Shown: positions 28,801 to 36,464, counted from the stretch's first letter. The stretch is 38,452 nucleotides of DNA from Prorocentrum cordatum (GCA_963575745.1 CAUYUJ010012559.1:347920-386371), one strand, 5' to 3'. The notes: generated from the letters alone by a model not told the origin. A program made the numbers and translations.

Positions 28801-31186
28801 ATCCAGGCTGGCTAAGCCCCATCGCGACGTCGTGTTCGGAACGATTCCCTGAGCCTATGTCGGGCCCCCTGGCCCTTGTCGGCGTGTCGAGATCGCCACG
28901 GGACCCTCTGGTCCCTAGACAGACCCCCAGACCGAGCCCCAACCTTTCCCGAAGACCGTCGTAGCTGGGTGATTCGGCCCTCTGAGAGGAGGAAAAGTGG
29001 AAGAGGTGAGAGGTAGGATCGACGATGGCCGAGGTCTTGTATGCCCCAACAGTGCTGTCACACTGAAAGTCGCTCTCTTTGAGTCCTGGATGCTGCTGAA
29101 ACAGAGATGCCGGGCACCTGAAGCTCCGGGGGGATTGAAACTCGTCTATTCGAATTGTCCTGTGGCCACTGTGCATCCTCCTCATCGGAGTCTCCACGCC
29201 CAGGTGCCTTAAACTCATAACGTTATTGTCGAGATCTATCTTGGAACCTAGCATCTCCTGAAGTCCTACTGGAAGCAAAGGGGGCACGTCTTCCTGCAAA
29301 ACGTCTAGCTCTACTATGCCCTCTTTGCCCTGAATTCCGGTCGGGACCAGGGCCGTGTGCAAAACCCTAGTGCCACCCCCTACTCCTCGGGCATTCCTGT
29401 TCCTAGGCTCTACTAAGGGAATCTTCAGGCCTAGCTTTTTCAGTCTCTGAGAGTGCCGCTCGAGCGCCTGAGCCCCAATCAGGCCCTGGCCGGCAGCGGT
29501 GTCCACAACTGCCTCGCCGGCCTCCACCGTGAGCAGCACCGTCGCCTGCGCGGCCCGGTCCCTCTCGTTCTGCTCCGTCTCCGACACGACAGGATCCAAC
29601 ACGTTCGCGAAGACGAAGCCAGTGACGTTCGTGATCCCTCCTGCGGTTGCACTCGCACTGAGACTCTGGCCATTCCGCTTGGGACATTCACGTGCCCAGT
29701 GGCCCTTCTCGTTGCACTTCCTGCGCCTGGTCTTCTTGATGAGCTCCGAGAGCGGAAGCCTGGTCTTTCTTTGACGAAAAGTGCCGTCTGCTCCTCTATG
29801 ACCTCTGTTCTCCCGTGAGGTCGACACTTTGACCGTCTCCTTCGTCCTGTCGAAGAACCTGCGATCGACCTTCATTTTCCGCTTGAGCTCTCTGTTCTGC
29901 TTCCACGTTTTCCGCCTGTCCTCCTGCATACTGGCGAACACCACCGGAAGCTCGTCGTCGTATAGATTCAAGTTCTCGATGGCCAGGTATATCTCATTCT
30001 CTCCCTCTGTGTTGAGGGACGAGACGTCATCGTAGTCCACCATCGAGTCATCCTCGTCGTCCTCCACGGAGTAGCTGGGCTCATTGTTCGTCCATTGTGA
30101 TGTCCACGACGACGCTGCTCCTCGGTCGGTGTGGTATGTTCGTGCCCTCTGGTGGGCAAGATGCTCCTTTCTTGTGACGTCCATCTCTCGGATGGCCTTG
30201 AGGGCGTCCGGATACGAGTCCTTCGTGGCCATAAGAACCTTCATCAGCTGCTGGCCACGCTCGTCGAGTCCTACGCCCTCCTCCAAGAACATGAACTTCC
30301 AGTCTTCTGGCACGGGCAAGCCCAATGTGCCGACTCGGTCGAAGGCTAGGTCTATTCTCGCGGCGTACTCGGTAAGGCCCTCGCCCTGACGTCTCTGGAA
30401 GGAGAAAAGGCACTCCCTCGCGGCCTTGCGCTTCTCGTCCCCGACGCGCTCGCCACTCAGGAGGTCCAAACGATCTATCACCCTCTGAGCGCCTTCCCGC
30501 GACATGATAACCTCATCCGGAATGTCCTCTAGCTTCCTCTGGAGGTCGATGGGCAGCGCCTTCAAGATGCGGTCGGCGTGCTTGGTCTCGCCGACGTCTG
30601 TGCTCTGGCGCCACCTCATGACCTTTCGTCGCCATAGCTTGTATTCTGGCCATCCGGCCCATGGCTCGGGGTCCGCAAAGTCGCGACCCCTTTCTTTCCA
30701 GCTCCAGCCGCCGTCCTTGGAGTCGCCCCACTTCCAGTTGCCGTCGTTTTGGGCTCCGCTCCAACTCCAGCGGCCCTGCCACCAGCGATCCTGGTCAGCT
30801 CGCTCGGGGGCCCTGCTGGACACTGAGCCGGCTGCGGCTCTGTCCCTGGCCCACGGGTCTGTGCCGTCTCGCTGCCATTCGTCCTCTTGTGGTGCTTGGC
30901 CCTCTGCTCGCCGTTCGTCCGCCTCTGGCTCTGGACTAGGCTGTTGAGCTTGGCTACGCACATAGGTGAGGATCTGCTTCAGCTGTGCTTCCGAAAGCGG
31001 GCTTGAGATGCGGTGCTGTTCTGCAGTCCGCGCAAGCAGGCCTCGTAGTTGCTCTTCTGAGAGCCTGATGCGTCCGTCCTCGACTGCCCATTGTCTCGCT
31101 GTCCCAATGGCTGTTGCCACTGGCCCCTGGCCACTATGATCGGATCCTCGAGATTGGTTATCAACACCCTCCTCGTCCGCTGGCAT
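22799..31186 (-). CDS. Copia Gag-protease-integrase-reverse transcriptase frame, 2795 codons, ends early in reverse transcriptase
   Basis: Starts at an ATG 52 bases inside the 5' LTR. Residues 1-480 are Gag-like (Trp-rich segment 135-190, retrotransposon-Gag helices about 195-345). Residues 488-501 are the zinc knuckle, RRKCNEKGHWARECPKR, with Arg488 where CCHC knuckles have the first Cys. The protease motif is VVDTAAGQGLIG (Asp562). Residues about 877-1470 are Arg/Gly/Ser-rich text that is the shadow of another ORF. Integrase follows: H…H…CGDC zinc site, AMDTFF, ITDGGSEF and QNGRAERHG (the three acidic residues, about 1918, 1976 and 2012). Reverse transcriptase has IGDIKNAFCQS, APVYGLDDAP and VEVDDL, where the frame goes wrong and stops 11 codons later. 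It is likely expressed as a polyprotein cut by its own protease. Confidence 0.9.
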   Translation of the reverse strand: MPADEEGVDNQSRGSDHSGQGPVATAIGTARQWAVEDGRIRLSEEQLRGLLARTAEQHRISSPLSEAQLKQILTYVRSQAQQPSPEPEADERRAEGQAPQEDEWQRDGTDPWARDRAAAGSVSSRAPERADQDRWWQGRWSWSGAQNDGNWKWGDSKDGGWSWKERGRDFADPEPWAGWPEYKLWRRKVMRWRQSTDVGETKHADRILKALPIDLQRKLEDIPDEVIMSREGAQRVIDRLDLLSGERVGDEKRKAARECLFSFQRRQGEGLTEYAARIDLAFDRVGTLGLPVPEDWKFMFLEEGVGLDERGQQLMKVLMATKDSYPDALKAIREMDVTRKEHLAHQRARTYHTDRGAASSWTSQWTNNEPSYSVEDDEDDSMVDYDDVSSLNTEGENEIYLAIENLNLYDDELPVVFASMQEDRRKTWKQNRELKRKMKVDRRFFDRTKETVKVSTSRENRGHRGADGTFRQRKTRLPLSELIKKTRRRKCNEKGHWARECPKRNGQSLSASATAGGITNVTGFVFANVLDPVVSETEQNERDRAAQATVLLTVEAGEAVVDTAAGQGLIGAQALERHSQRLKKLGLKIPLVEPRNRNARGVGGGTRVLHTALVPTGIQGKEGIVELDVLQEDVPPLLPVGLQEMLGSKIDLDNNVMSLRHLGVETPMRRMHSGHRTIRIDEFQSPRSFRCPASLFQQHPGLKESDFQCDSTVGAYKTSAIVDPTSHLFHFSSSQRAESPSYDGLRERLGLGLGVCLGTRGSRGDLDTPTRARGPDIGSGNRSEHDVAMGLSQPGSSAKGSRHSGTRRRQGRYRDDAFGAMVSGTLPRKNLIHMWVVTFITVCILLQRFGSSFRASERSEFRSQQGLQPRSPSRFRDAQWPPSRQCQCRPAAGEEEEAADRGSASSSAAADFGRPPDGPELHVDVRGHRGASPVQPEPQGEGVGGHRRQHRVLAQQARRRVWAHDARQEVLAHEPDQASAGDPRRVLHVSTFAHQRRVRVQWTWTVVGLFIMHYAGRLPRGQAREGKAEGRRFVRLQAHDGRVHLVRQGFRPVRAPFAGLAGPGQHTGSAARVVSGRSHASRHSPSLAGGSRPSGGGGGLPASRGGAAGRRDGGRRGAGSPGEGSEAQGLESGTRQAFHDRGSGELGRCQQLRGDAPDPQEPRGQAGGAGPRDCGPAEHHLRADERFGHDAVAAPGELAARDAAEAAARVSPAAGAAAVHSGAPAQPAASPIGGRSGARARTRRGSSGEGPDGRGRWPGASRSASASRSSSRRASDVDCHATGAGQADDRDRHGPPGRGPPGVGNRRGSACDSRLPVVRSASTASSGSGELVGCVAASKGVCGIAEESAEEGHRQPEGYPRQGWSAGVFVHHQQHSHISLCSAITGAGASHAGGTSHGDRLAAGESAATGASWSPTESLRRSLAAVRGRARLGGPGAPEGRGEAQAGPGGLDSDGVAGLPLRQQRRQVEVSRVAEPSSTSTRIGDPNHPNVFTMEAGSRESFGKLCSLFEVTELGESQDKIRFRCRELDDTIFGDFNSNDREVLLNKRERKSIYVDSGISNKIKSFRAQLRRRAFAEVFSPPRIVKHAEHAGIRSVGSFDQEGGWDFRKEDHRRKLRTRIREEKPWLVVLEPPCDQFSIAQNGQLHREVSEHQRRKYAEALVLLGFAMEVALEQHQNHRKFVFEHPVTASSWCTNVVRFISELPEVRVTDVDMCRFGLSIAKGGELSKNPIRLMSNCEVFLRRFEDARCRGDHPRAQLIGGAMTSAARVYPSKFCKALAEAIRSSIEGAYPPPTSEQVARARQSEYRQLYTAASFPAEAEEGQNVEEPGPEEAEEENQIPSRLEITPKVRRMIHKVHVNLGHPHKEVFVKILRAAQAKPEVLQFVRDEYQCGDCAAHARPDSTRPAAVPRTFEFNKIVAMDTFFVTFQDQQLAFLNVICHGANFQIVEMYDGTALGAWRALMRCWIRPFGAPLFAITDGGSEFKGEFERGVEHLGVFQHVTDSESPWQNGRAERHGGWVKDILVKASEGVLVATPAELETLVHEVVSAKNRYLHRGGFTPYQLVFGINPRIPNDLTGDDPLQLVGTEDLSPGSWDSDTAAAEYARRDAIRRLARRELFESSSRRRLADAVRSSVHREKHFSPGQWVYVWRRAPRGGQKTFALQKDRWVGPGLVVLHSGTSVWVAMRSRLWKCSTEQVRHATTEESRGAEVLSDVSVQMLLREAQTSNHRAGTNVAAEGPPPPEAWGPDAQVAEAGPVEAPPAEQDPGAGPEGALGEPPPPPPGLSGGPGESMGGHSAAEAGGNALRPIPEENRLDVASDATRAPGEEVAEVSDVSQSRQVSSGGGSTAVISRGSSGPESRSVLPAARSVSDRGGGPGKTSRRRQPLPQGEKRERGGGSSSGTSANPPFAASPSSSSAPPVSAPKLDASDTASQRRSAEPMDPGRLNRLMQDSARRELLDLGSRIQRSRTLGERFGGATPGRVRQQVHELERRSAEDRRSRSPEGQGSRAETLWASFCDEEVDQDTFRNHLDEEVWNEGWSGDWFSYSNGSADVEIIPGPGGSCDLSLLVNRGAEVRCKDLKGEEKKQFDKSDESEWKAIAEGTRAVIVHPPEQAKELRRLFPTRIVSSRMVRRWKPQEGTHAPPKAKSRWCVRGHQDEDASELQVYAPTPCMEALMLFLVVSLMYKMCIYIGDIKNAFCQSEPLKRARGRVFVEPCEGVPVPSGSLIELIAPVYGLDDAPLEFHKTTANFLKSRGFERTRLEPRWFVERAKEALQAQVLVEVDDLGHRVPRRVRR
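26776..28557 (-). CDS. 593-codon zinc-binding / coiled-coil ORF nested out of frame in the copia element
   Basis: Same strand as the polyprotein but another frame; the polyprotein frame stays open across it. Residues 60-110 are a normal mixed helical region. Residues 113-170 hold nine Cys/His (C113, C124, H127, C133, C136, C158, C160, C167, C170), including VCSSC, CVC and CTLC, so a zinc-binding fold is likely. Residues 215-330 are charged helix and coiled coil. The C-terminal half is rich in Pro, Gln and Gly. The frame is open upstream of the ATG to about 28718 and reads QCVFCYSGSARAFELQRG, so the true start may be earlier or it may be fused by frameshifting. Function unknown; a nucleocapsid-like or a captured host protein are both possible. 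Confidence 0.75.
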   Translation of the reverse strand: MPSGPPVGSVNAGQPPERKKKQQTEAQRRAQRPLTLVDHLMGPSSTWTYAVTGAQVPSSLNRKEKGWAAIVGSIVFWLNKLADEFGRMMLDKRFWPTNLIRRLRVIPDAFYTCRHLPTSVEYGCNGHGQWWVCSSCTMRVAYREVKPEKGKPKVDVSCVCKRTTAACTLCGKGFAQYGPPSQDWQALVNTPAPPPGSFQGGVTPAGTLPPWPAARDRRAAEEVYRRREEEQPDVVMEDVEEQARQVRAQRRKDSSQAPAKRSMIEGAASSDDASNSGETLQILKNLAAKQEAQDRVIAGLQSTISGQMNALATMQSQLQANSQPGTPLKQQPEFPPQQVLPQSTQAHQLSPQPVPLAGALARGPGHGGAAAVKGQMGEAGGQGPPGLHQPAGVPPGVPQMSIATPPAQVRQTIGIGMAPQVAGLQEWGIVGAAPVTPAYPSYGLPPPQAAGAASSSVAWPPPKGYAASQRSLLKKDTANPKGIRDRDGQLVSSSTISSIATFPSVQPSQEPAPATPAGHPTATAWQQENPQPQERPGRPQKASDAAWQRSEDERAWEAQEHQKDAEKRRLAQEGWTPTGWQDYRYDSSDAKWK

Positions 31187-31225
31187 CGGTCCGCAGAAAG
31201 TCGACTGAGCGCGGGTCGTACCGAC

Positions 31226-31237
31226 GCTCCGCTACCA
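31226..31237 (-). other. Probable primer-binding site
   Basis: One base inside the 5' LTR the element strand reads TGGTAGCGGAGC. Copia elements usually carry TGGTATCAGAGC or similar, complementary to the 3' end of initiator tRNA-Met. The match is partial, so the priming tRNA is uncertain. Confidence 0.6.
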
Positions 31238-31238
31238 C

Positions 31239-31516
31239 TGTCTCCCCACGATGTCAGCTCAGGATAAGATGCTGCCCTTTTCCTCGAGCCCGTCCGAGCA
31301 ATGTTCCAAGGCCACCAGCGGAGGTCAGCCAGGATATCAGGGGGAAGGTGGGATAGATTGGAAGGTAACTGGGATTGACAGAGAGGGGCTGTGAGGGACG
31401 TACGGCTTGAGCCAAAATGGGTACGGACGTCGCACCCCTCTCTGTATGTTCAAGCACATAGGCAAACGACGGAGGACACAACTGCAAATCAATGAGCCGT
31501 TGGCGCTCATTCCCAC

Positions 31517-31517
<1 letters not shown>
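31239..31517 (-). repeat. 5' LTR of the copia element
   Basis: 279 bp; in element sense it begins TGTGGGAATGAG and ends ATCGTGGGGAGACA. Base-for-base identical to 21078-21356 by eye. It contains the DinoSL-like 21-mer at element positions 92-112. Confidence 0.96.
31406..31426 (-). promoter_or_regulatory. DinoSL-like sequence in the 5' LTR, sense orientation
   Basis: The minus strand reads CCGTACCCATTT then TGGCTCAAG, 20 of 21 bases of the dinoflagellate spliced leader (G to C at base 6). It is in the sense of the element's genes, about 92 bases into the LTR, where the RNA 5' end (start of R) would be expected. It is followed by CCGTACGTCC, which restarts like the leader. Confidence 0.8.
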
Positions 31518-31587
<70 letters not shown>

Positions 31588-31612
31588 GCATCATCATCAT
31601 CATCATCATCAG

Positions 31613-31655
<43 letters not shown>

Positions 31656-31695
31656 AGCAGCATCCTCCTCCTCCTCCTCCTCCTCCTCCTCCTCC
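31518..31695. repeat. (ATC)n, (CAG)n, (TCC)n microsatellite, right flank of the retrotransposon
   Basis: ATC triplets start at the base after the LTR, pass into five CAG units (about 31645) and then TCC. This mirrors the left flank, so the element sits inside a compound microsatellite. Confidence 0.95.
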
Positions 31696-32224
31696 TGTGA
31701 ACGGCTCCCGAGGCGATAAGAATCAGCGGAGAAACAGAGACCACCGCCACCGAGAGCCCACTCGGGGGGGCCGACCCCCGGGAGGCGGCGCGCCCGAGCG
31801 CCGTCCAGTACAGCCGGGTATCCCTCGGACGCGCCCCCGCCCAGGGGTCGGCCCCCACCCCCCTCGACGGGCTCCTGGTGGAGGTGGCCTTTTCCCTCCT
31901 CATCCCCCTCCTCCTCCTCCTCCTCCTCCTCCTCTCCTCCTCCTCCTCCTCCTCCTCCTCCTCCTCCCCTCCCCCTCCAGGTTTGAGACGGAGGAGAAAC
32001 GCCATGGAGGGCCGACTTTGTCTCGACTGGCCCTCCTCCGAGATCACAGCGCGTCCGGATCACAACTGTTCATTAACTGGTGTCCTGGGCTGCCGTTCGG
32101 GGCGATACCGGCAGCCCTGGGACGCTCTCGGCGAGGCGCAGCTGCTGGAAAGCATCCTGAGGCTGGGGAACCTCCAGAAACCTATAAAAACTTGCCCAAC
32201 ACTCTACGACTGGCATTCTGCAAC
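31696..32224. other. No gene recognised; (CCT)n at 31905-31975 and a coding-like plus-strand stretch
   Basis: Plus strand 32060-32220 reads RSGRYRQPWDALGEAQLLES then LRLGNLQKPIKTCPTLYDW, which looks protein-like, with TATAAAAA at about 32183. There is no family match and no clear splice borders, so it is only a candidate. Confidence 0.25.
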
Positions 32225-32580
32225 CCTGCTCCTCCTCCTCCTCCTCCTCGCCTCCTCAAACTCCTCCTCCTCCTCCTCTTTCTCCTCCTCTTTCTCCTCC
32301 TTCTCCTCCTCCTCCTCCTCCTCCTCCTCCTCCTCCTCCTCCTCCTCCTCCTCCTTGACTGGCCCTCCTGCGAGTCTGGGGGGCGCCCCCCCGCCTGCCC
32401 GCACACCCCCCCCTCTCCCGCCTCCGCCTCCGCCGGCGGCCGGAAGCGGCAGAACACGGACACGGGGCGTCCGGCGGGCCCGCCCCCGCCTGGGCTTCAG
32501 GGGGAGGAGGGCGGGCGAGGGCGAGGAGGAGGAGGAGGAGGAGGAGGAGGAGGAGGAGAGAAAGAGAGAGAGAGAGAGAG
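32225..32580. repeat. (TCC)n, GC-rich spacer, (GGA)n and (GA)n
   Basis: CTC triplets to about 32355, a GC-rich spacer, then GGA triplets (32523-32556) and GAGAGA to 32580. The two triplet tracts are complementary, repeating on a smaller scale the layout at 16225-16620. Confidence 0.9.
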
Positions 32581-32799
32581 TCAAGGGCGAGGACGGCAAG
32601 GAAGGAAGGCGAGTGGGAAGAGAAAGGAGAAAGAAATGGAGAAGCAGAAGAAGAAGGAGGAGGACGAGGAGGGGGCTGGCAAGCAGATATTACTTTCGAA
32701 GGAGGAATTGGAGCAGAAGCAGCATGAGCAGCGTAAGCAGGGTGAAGGCGGCGGTAAGGAATAACGATGAGAAAAAGCATGAGGACGAGGGCGAGGACG

Positions 32800-33067
32800 A
32801 GTTCGAAGACGAAGACGACGACGAGGATACTGACGCTGACGACGACGACGACGACGACGACGACCATGACGTCGACGATGACCGCGACGACGACGACGAC
32901 GTCGACGACGACAACGACGACGACGACGACCACGACGACCACGACGACGACGACCATGACGACGACGACGACCACGACGACGACGACGAACACCACGACG
33001 ACGACGACGATGACGACGACCACGACCGCGGACAACGACGAGATTACGACGACCACGACCGCGGACA

Positions 33068-33142
<75 letters not shown>

Positions 33143-33701
33143 ACGACGACGGCAGCAGCGACGACGACGACAACGACGTCGACGGCAGCAGCGACGACGA
33201 CGACGGCGACGATGCTGGCCGGGCCTTGGACCTATCACCCACGGAGCTGGCCAGGGCCGCACCGCGATCCCGGGCCGGCGGGGAAAGGATCCCAGACTCA
33301 GCTCCCAGGTCCTCCTCCTCCACCTCGTCCTCCTCCTCCTCCTCATCCTCCTCTTCTTCTTCTTCTGATGATGATGATGATGATGATGATGATGCTGACG
33401 ATGATGATGCTGATGAGGATGATGATCATGCTGATGATGATGGTGATACTGGTGGTGATAATGATGATGTTGGTGGTGGTTATGATGACCATGATGATGC
33501 TAATGATGATGCTGCTGATGATGATGCTGATGCTGATGATGACGATGATGACGATGATGGTAATGGTGATGGTGATGGTGATGATGATGCTGCTGATGCT
33601 GCTGATGCTGTTGATGATGATGATGATGGTGGTGATGATGATGATGCTGATGCTGATGCTGATGGTGATGGTGATGGTGATGGTGATGGTGATGGTGATG
33701 G

Positions 33702-33759
<58 letters not shown>

Positions 33760-33760
33760 A

Positions 33761-33793
<33 letters not shown>
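32800..33793. repeat. (GAC)n block followed by (GAT)n block
   Basis: GAC/AAC/CAC triplets to about 33215, a 150-bp unique stretch with a TCC tract (33310-33365), then GAT/GCT/GGT triplets to 33793. One plus-strand frame runs across both blocks as poly-Asp; I read it as a repeat artefact since GAC to GAT keeps Asp by triplet identity alone. Confidence 0.92.
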
Positions 33794-34000
33794 CGAATCG
33801 CGTGACGGATCCACGTTGCCGAGGAGAAGGTCCTCCCCGCGCAGCTCGCAGGCCCCCGGGGTGGCGGAGGGGATCTCGGAGGACACGGGCCGACCCCGCT
33901 GGCGGCGACCCTCGCAGCGCTGGGCGTGACGGCGACGGGGTCCTGAAGGGCCACGGGCCCTGGACCCCGGGGCCCCTCCCCCCGAAGACCAGCGCTGGGG
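33794..34000. other. GC-rich island with a coding-like minus-strand frame
   Basis: Minus strand reads RPVSSEIPSATPGACELRGE then DLLLGNVDPSRD. It faintly recalls a kinesin N-terminal strand (VRVRPVS…), but lies 18 kb upstream of the P-loop exon with a GST gene between, and no matching GC donor is present. I make no functional call. Confidence 0.2.
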
Positions 34001-34201
34001 GGCCTGGAAATGGGCACCAGCAACAGCACAGGGAGGGTGTGCCTCCACAGGGGAAAGACGATCCTAGACTTCGGTGTGTCGGTGGCAATAGTTCGGTCAC
34101 CTTGGAAGCCAGAGTGTAATAACCACCATCGCCGAGATCGGGATCGTCTTCCCTCGGTGGAGGCACACCGCCGATCTTGGTGTTGGTGTCAACCTCTAGG
34201 C
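34001..34201. mobile_element. Fold-back element, copy 2 (GGCACCAACACC arms)
   Basis: GGCCTGGAAATGGGCACCAG…CTCCACAGGGGAAAGACGATCCTAGA pairs with GAGATCGGGATCGTCTTCCC…TTGGTGTTGGTGTCAACCTCTAGGC. It is plainly homologous to 15191-15383, including the loop TTCGGTCACCTTG.AAGCCAGA. Here it is not inside a TCGGGC element. Confidence 0.87.
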
Positions 34202-35175
34202 GTGCGACAGCGTCTTCCTCCCGAGCCGGTCTGGGATGGCCCTGGGGGTGGGTCTTCGAGAGCCCGACAGGCTAGCGAAAAGCCACCTCTGCCGACAGGA
34301 CGCTGTCAGTCCGCGGCCCCGATGCGCCCCGACCGCTGGCCCTGGGGAAGCGTTTCGTCACGGATCCGCCCGGGGTTCCGACAACCAGCCCCGGAGGCCG
34401 AAATCGGCGAACAAACACCAGGATTGGAAAAAACACACCGTCGGAGGGCTGGGCTCCTTCACGGCGGTCACGCACACCCATTCACGATGATCCAAAACGA
34501 CACCCGCACCCCCGACGGCGGCACCCGCGGGCACCCCTGGCAGGCGGGCTGTCGGGACTGGGTGGGGGTGAGACTTCGGCGGCCCTTCAGGCTGGCGCTC
34601 GAGCGCAGGCCGCTCCCCCCAAATGCCCACGCCCAATCGCCGCACTCGCTGCGCAAGACTGCTTAAATCACCGCGGTGGTTGCTAAGTGGATACGGGTTC
34701 ACAAGTGGATACCAAGGTGGTTTACAGATGGTCTAACCCAGCTGATAAGTGGTTACAAGTGCCCTGAGTGGCCTAGCGGGGGTATGGATCCGGGCTAAGG
34801 TGGCTCCGCCCACTTTGCGGAATTGTCGAAGCCACCCAAGCCACTTAGAGCACATGTACGTCATTCATGAGCTAGGTCGGGCCTGATTTGATCCACCTCG
34901 GCATCCGATTGGAAGCCCCGACCCGTACAGCCATCACCGCGGTGATTCAAGTGCCCCACCCCCGCTGTGGCCAGGGGGGCCATCCTGGGCTATACTCGGG
35001 GGCGGCCAAGAGGGGGCGTCCAAAAGTGGGAGGGGGCGCGAATCATAGCCTGCGGCACGTGCGCGGCCTCGAGGGGAGTCAGGGACGCGATGAAATGAGA
35101 AGGGGCGCCATGACATCTGAGGAGATATCATGACCCACGCCATGAGATCCACCCCCCCCTAGTCATCACCCCCAT
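34202..35175. other. No gene recognised
   Basis: Mixed sequence. AAGTGG/CCACTT words recur between 34680 and 34850 (CTAAGTGGATAC, ACAAGTGGATAC, ATAAGTGGTTAC). A lone TAGGTCGGGCCTGATTTGATCC at 34872 is a TCGGGC-family end without a partner. A minus-strand frame at 34430-34500 (GVVLDHREWVCVTAVKEP) is protein-like but unassigned. Confidence 0.4.
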
Positions 35176-35355
35176 CCCAGACCCCCGACATCATGATTCT
35201 TTCATGGCGCGGCCCCCAGAGGTCTGGACCTATTCGCCAGGACCGGCTCTTCATCCTGAGTCGTTGACGGTCCCGAGGCCCGGTGAGGGCCCCCAGAGGC
35301 CGAAAATAGCGAAAAACCTCCCGTCGCGATTTTTCATGACTCGAGGGGGTCTGGG
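35176..35355. mobile_element. Fold-back element, copy 2 (CCCAGACCCCC ends)
   Basis: Left CCCAGACCCCCGACATCATG, right CATGACTCGAGGGGGTCTGGG. It shares GGTGAGGGCCCCCAGAG, TCATCCTGAGTCGTT and GCGAAAAACCTCCCGTCG with the copy at 1992-2176. The left and right ends have changed together in both copies (GATCCCC in one, GACCCCC in the other). Confidence 0.75.
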
Positions 35356-36460
35356 CTCTCTGCCGCCTCCGATGTACGACTTTCGTCGACGAGCCCGGGG
35401 CGCCGCTGGCCGCCCGCTCCGCGGGCGCGCCCGCGCCCGCCGGGGCGGGGAGCAGCGCGCGCAGCAGGCGCAGCTCCTCTGCCGCAGCGGCCCCCTCTCC
35501 GGAGGCTGGAGGTCAGCGAGGGAGCGTCGTCGGTCTTCGAAATTTGGTCGGCGACTGTCGGCGGTCTTCGGAGGTACTCGGCTTTGTCCTTGTCGAAACG
35601 GTGCGGAGGTTTGTCCTGCGCACGGTGCTCGGCCACCGTCCCAGGGGAGATGAAGTGCCTCTTCACTTGCCACTTCTCCGACCTTCTCCTGGGCGTAGCT
35701 CTCTTCCCGTGGGAGTTGGGCGTGGGTTCCTGGAAGCGGGTGTGTATTTCCAAGCACTGCTTGCACTTAGAGTTTCTCACGTGCGCTTCAAAAGGAATCG
35801 GATGGGTGTCCCTAAGATTCGCCACGCTCTGGCTTGTTGCCGCCTCGTTGCCGCCCTGTGGGGGTGTCCTTGGGATTCGCCACGTTCTGACCCGTTGCCG
35901 CCCGTCGCCAGCCGTTGCCGCCTGTGGCGGTGTGCCGAGGGTGCGGGCTTGCTCTTCGAAACACGACCGCAGAGACGCCCGTGCATCGCATGCCTTCCAC
36001 ATCCACGGTGCCAGACCTTACTGATTGGAGTCCACGCCGGCAAGCAGCCATTGCTGCCTTGTCACATCATGCTTGCTTTGCCTCGGAATTCAACCATCGC
36101 CTGCGGTCTCGTCTTCTCCGTGTGCGGGCAAGCTGAGGGACATGAGCGCTCGGCGCAAGCTGATCCTAAGTCAGGAATGGCCGCCGTTTCGTTCTTCAAC
36201 TCGGAGTGGAATTATGGTGGCAGTTTCGCTCATTTGTCGCTGTGTGCCTCTGGAGTGAATCTCAACATGCCAAGTCACAAGTATGTCAATGTGTGCGGAT
36301 CTGGCGGTGATCAGCTGCGGTTGCAATTGCGCAGGTCAGCATGGAACGTGAGTTCCGTGGGCTGCATCCTCTCGATCTCCTTTGGCTTGCTCGCACTCGG
36401 CAGGAAATTCAGAGGGCGGCTTGAACTTCGTATCGCCACGCGATGGCAGAATCCCTAGAA
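35356..36460. other. Coding-like region on both strands, no gene assigned
   Basis: Minus strand 35500-35790 carries a basic frame with a CxxC (KCKQCLEIHTRFQEP, SEKWQVKRHFISPGTVAEH, RFDKDKAEYLRR) that reads like a true exon. The plus strand is open from 35544 to 36458 (304 codons; AAVSFFNSEWNYGGSFAHL near the end). Only one, or neither, can be real. A diverged tandem repeat (GGTGTCCYTNRGATTCGCCAC) lies at 35806-35890. Confidence 0.3.
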
Positions 36461-36464
36461 TACC

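Larger units (their letters stand above)
21078..31517 (-). mobile_element. Ty1/copia-type LTR retrotransposon, 10.44 kb, carrying a spliced-leader sequence in its LTRs
   Basis: Coding strand is minus. It is bounded by identical 279-bp direct repeats with TG…CA ends, and both sides abut ATC microsatellite (ATCA on each side could be a 4-bp target duplication but is uninformative in this repeat). Order in element sense: 5' LTR, primer-binding site, Gag, aspartic protease, an out-of-frame zinc-binding ORF, integrase, reverse transcriptase, RNase H, short purine tract, 3' LTR. Integrase before reverse transcriptase defines Ty1/copia. It is about twice the usual copia length; the extra ORF explains 1.8 kb. 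Identical LTRs suggest a recent insertion. A +1 frameshift in reverse transcriptase and a lost zinc-knuckle Cys suggest this copy cannot move by itself. Confidence 0.95.

Noticed and set aside
22799-31186. Taking the 2795-codon frame as one normal polyprotein
   Set aside because: Residues about 877-1470 have shadow composition, and a natural protein lies there in another frame; the reverse transcriptase is also cut short at the VDD motif.
33794-33960. First exon of the kinesin gene
   Set aside because: RPVSSEIP recalls a kinesin N-terminus, but it is 18 kb away with a same-strand GST gene and a retrotransposon between, and no AG|GC donor.
35544-36458. 304-codon plus-strand ORF as a gene
   Set aside because: It overlaps a more protein-like minus-strand frame, crosses a tandem repeat, and contains no recognisable motif.
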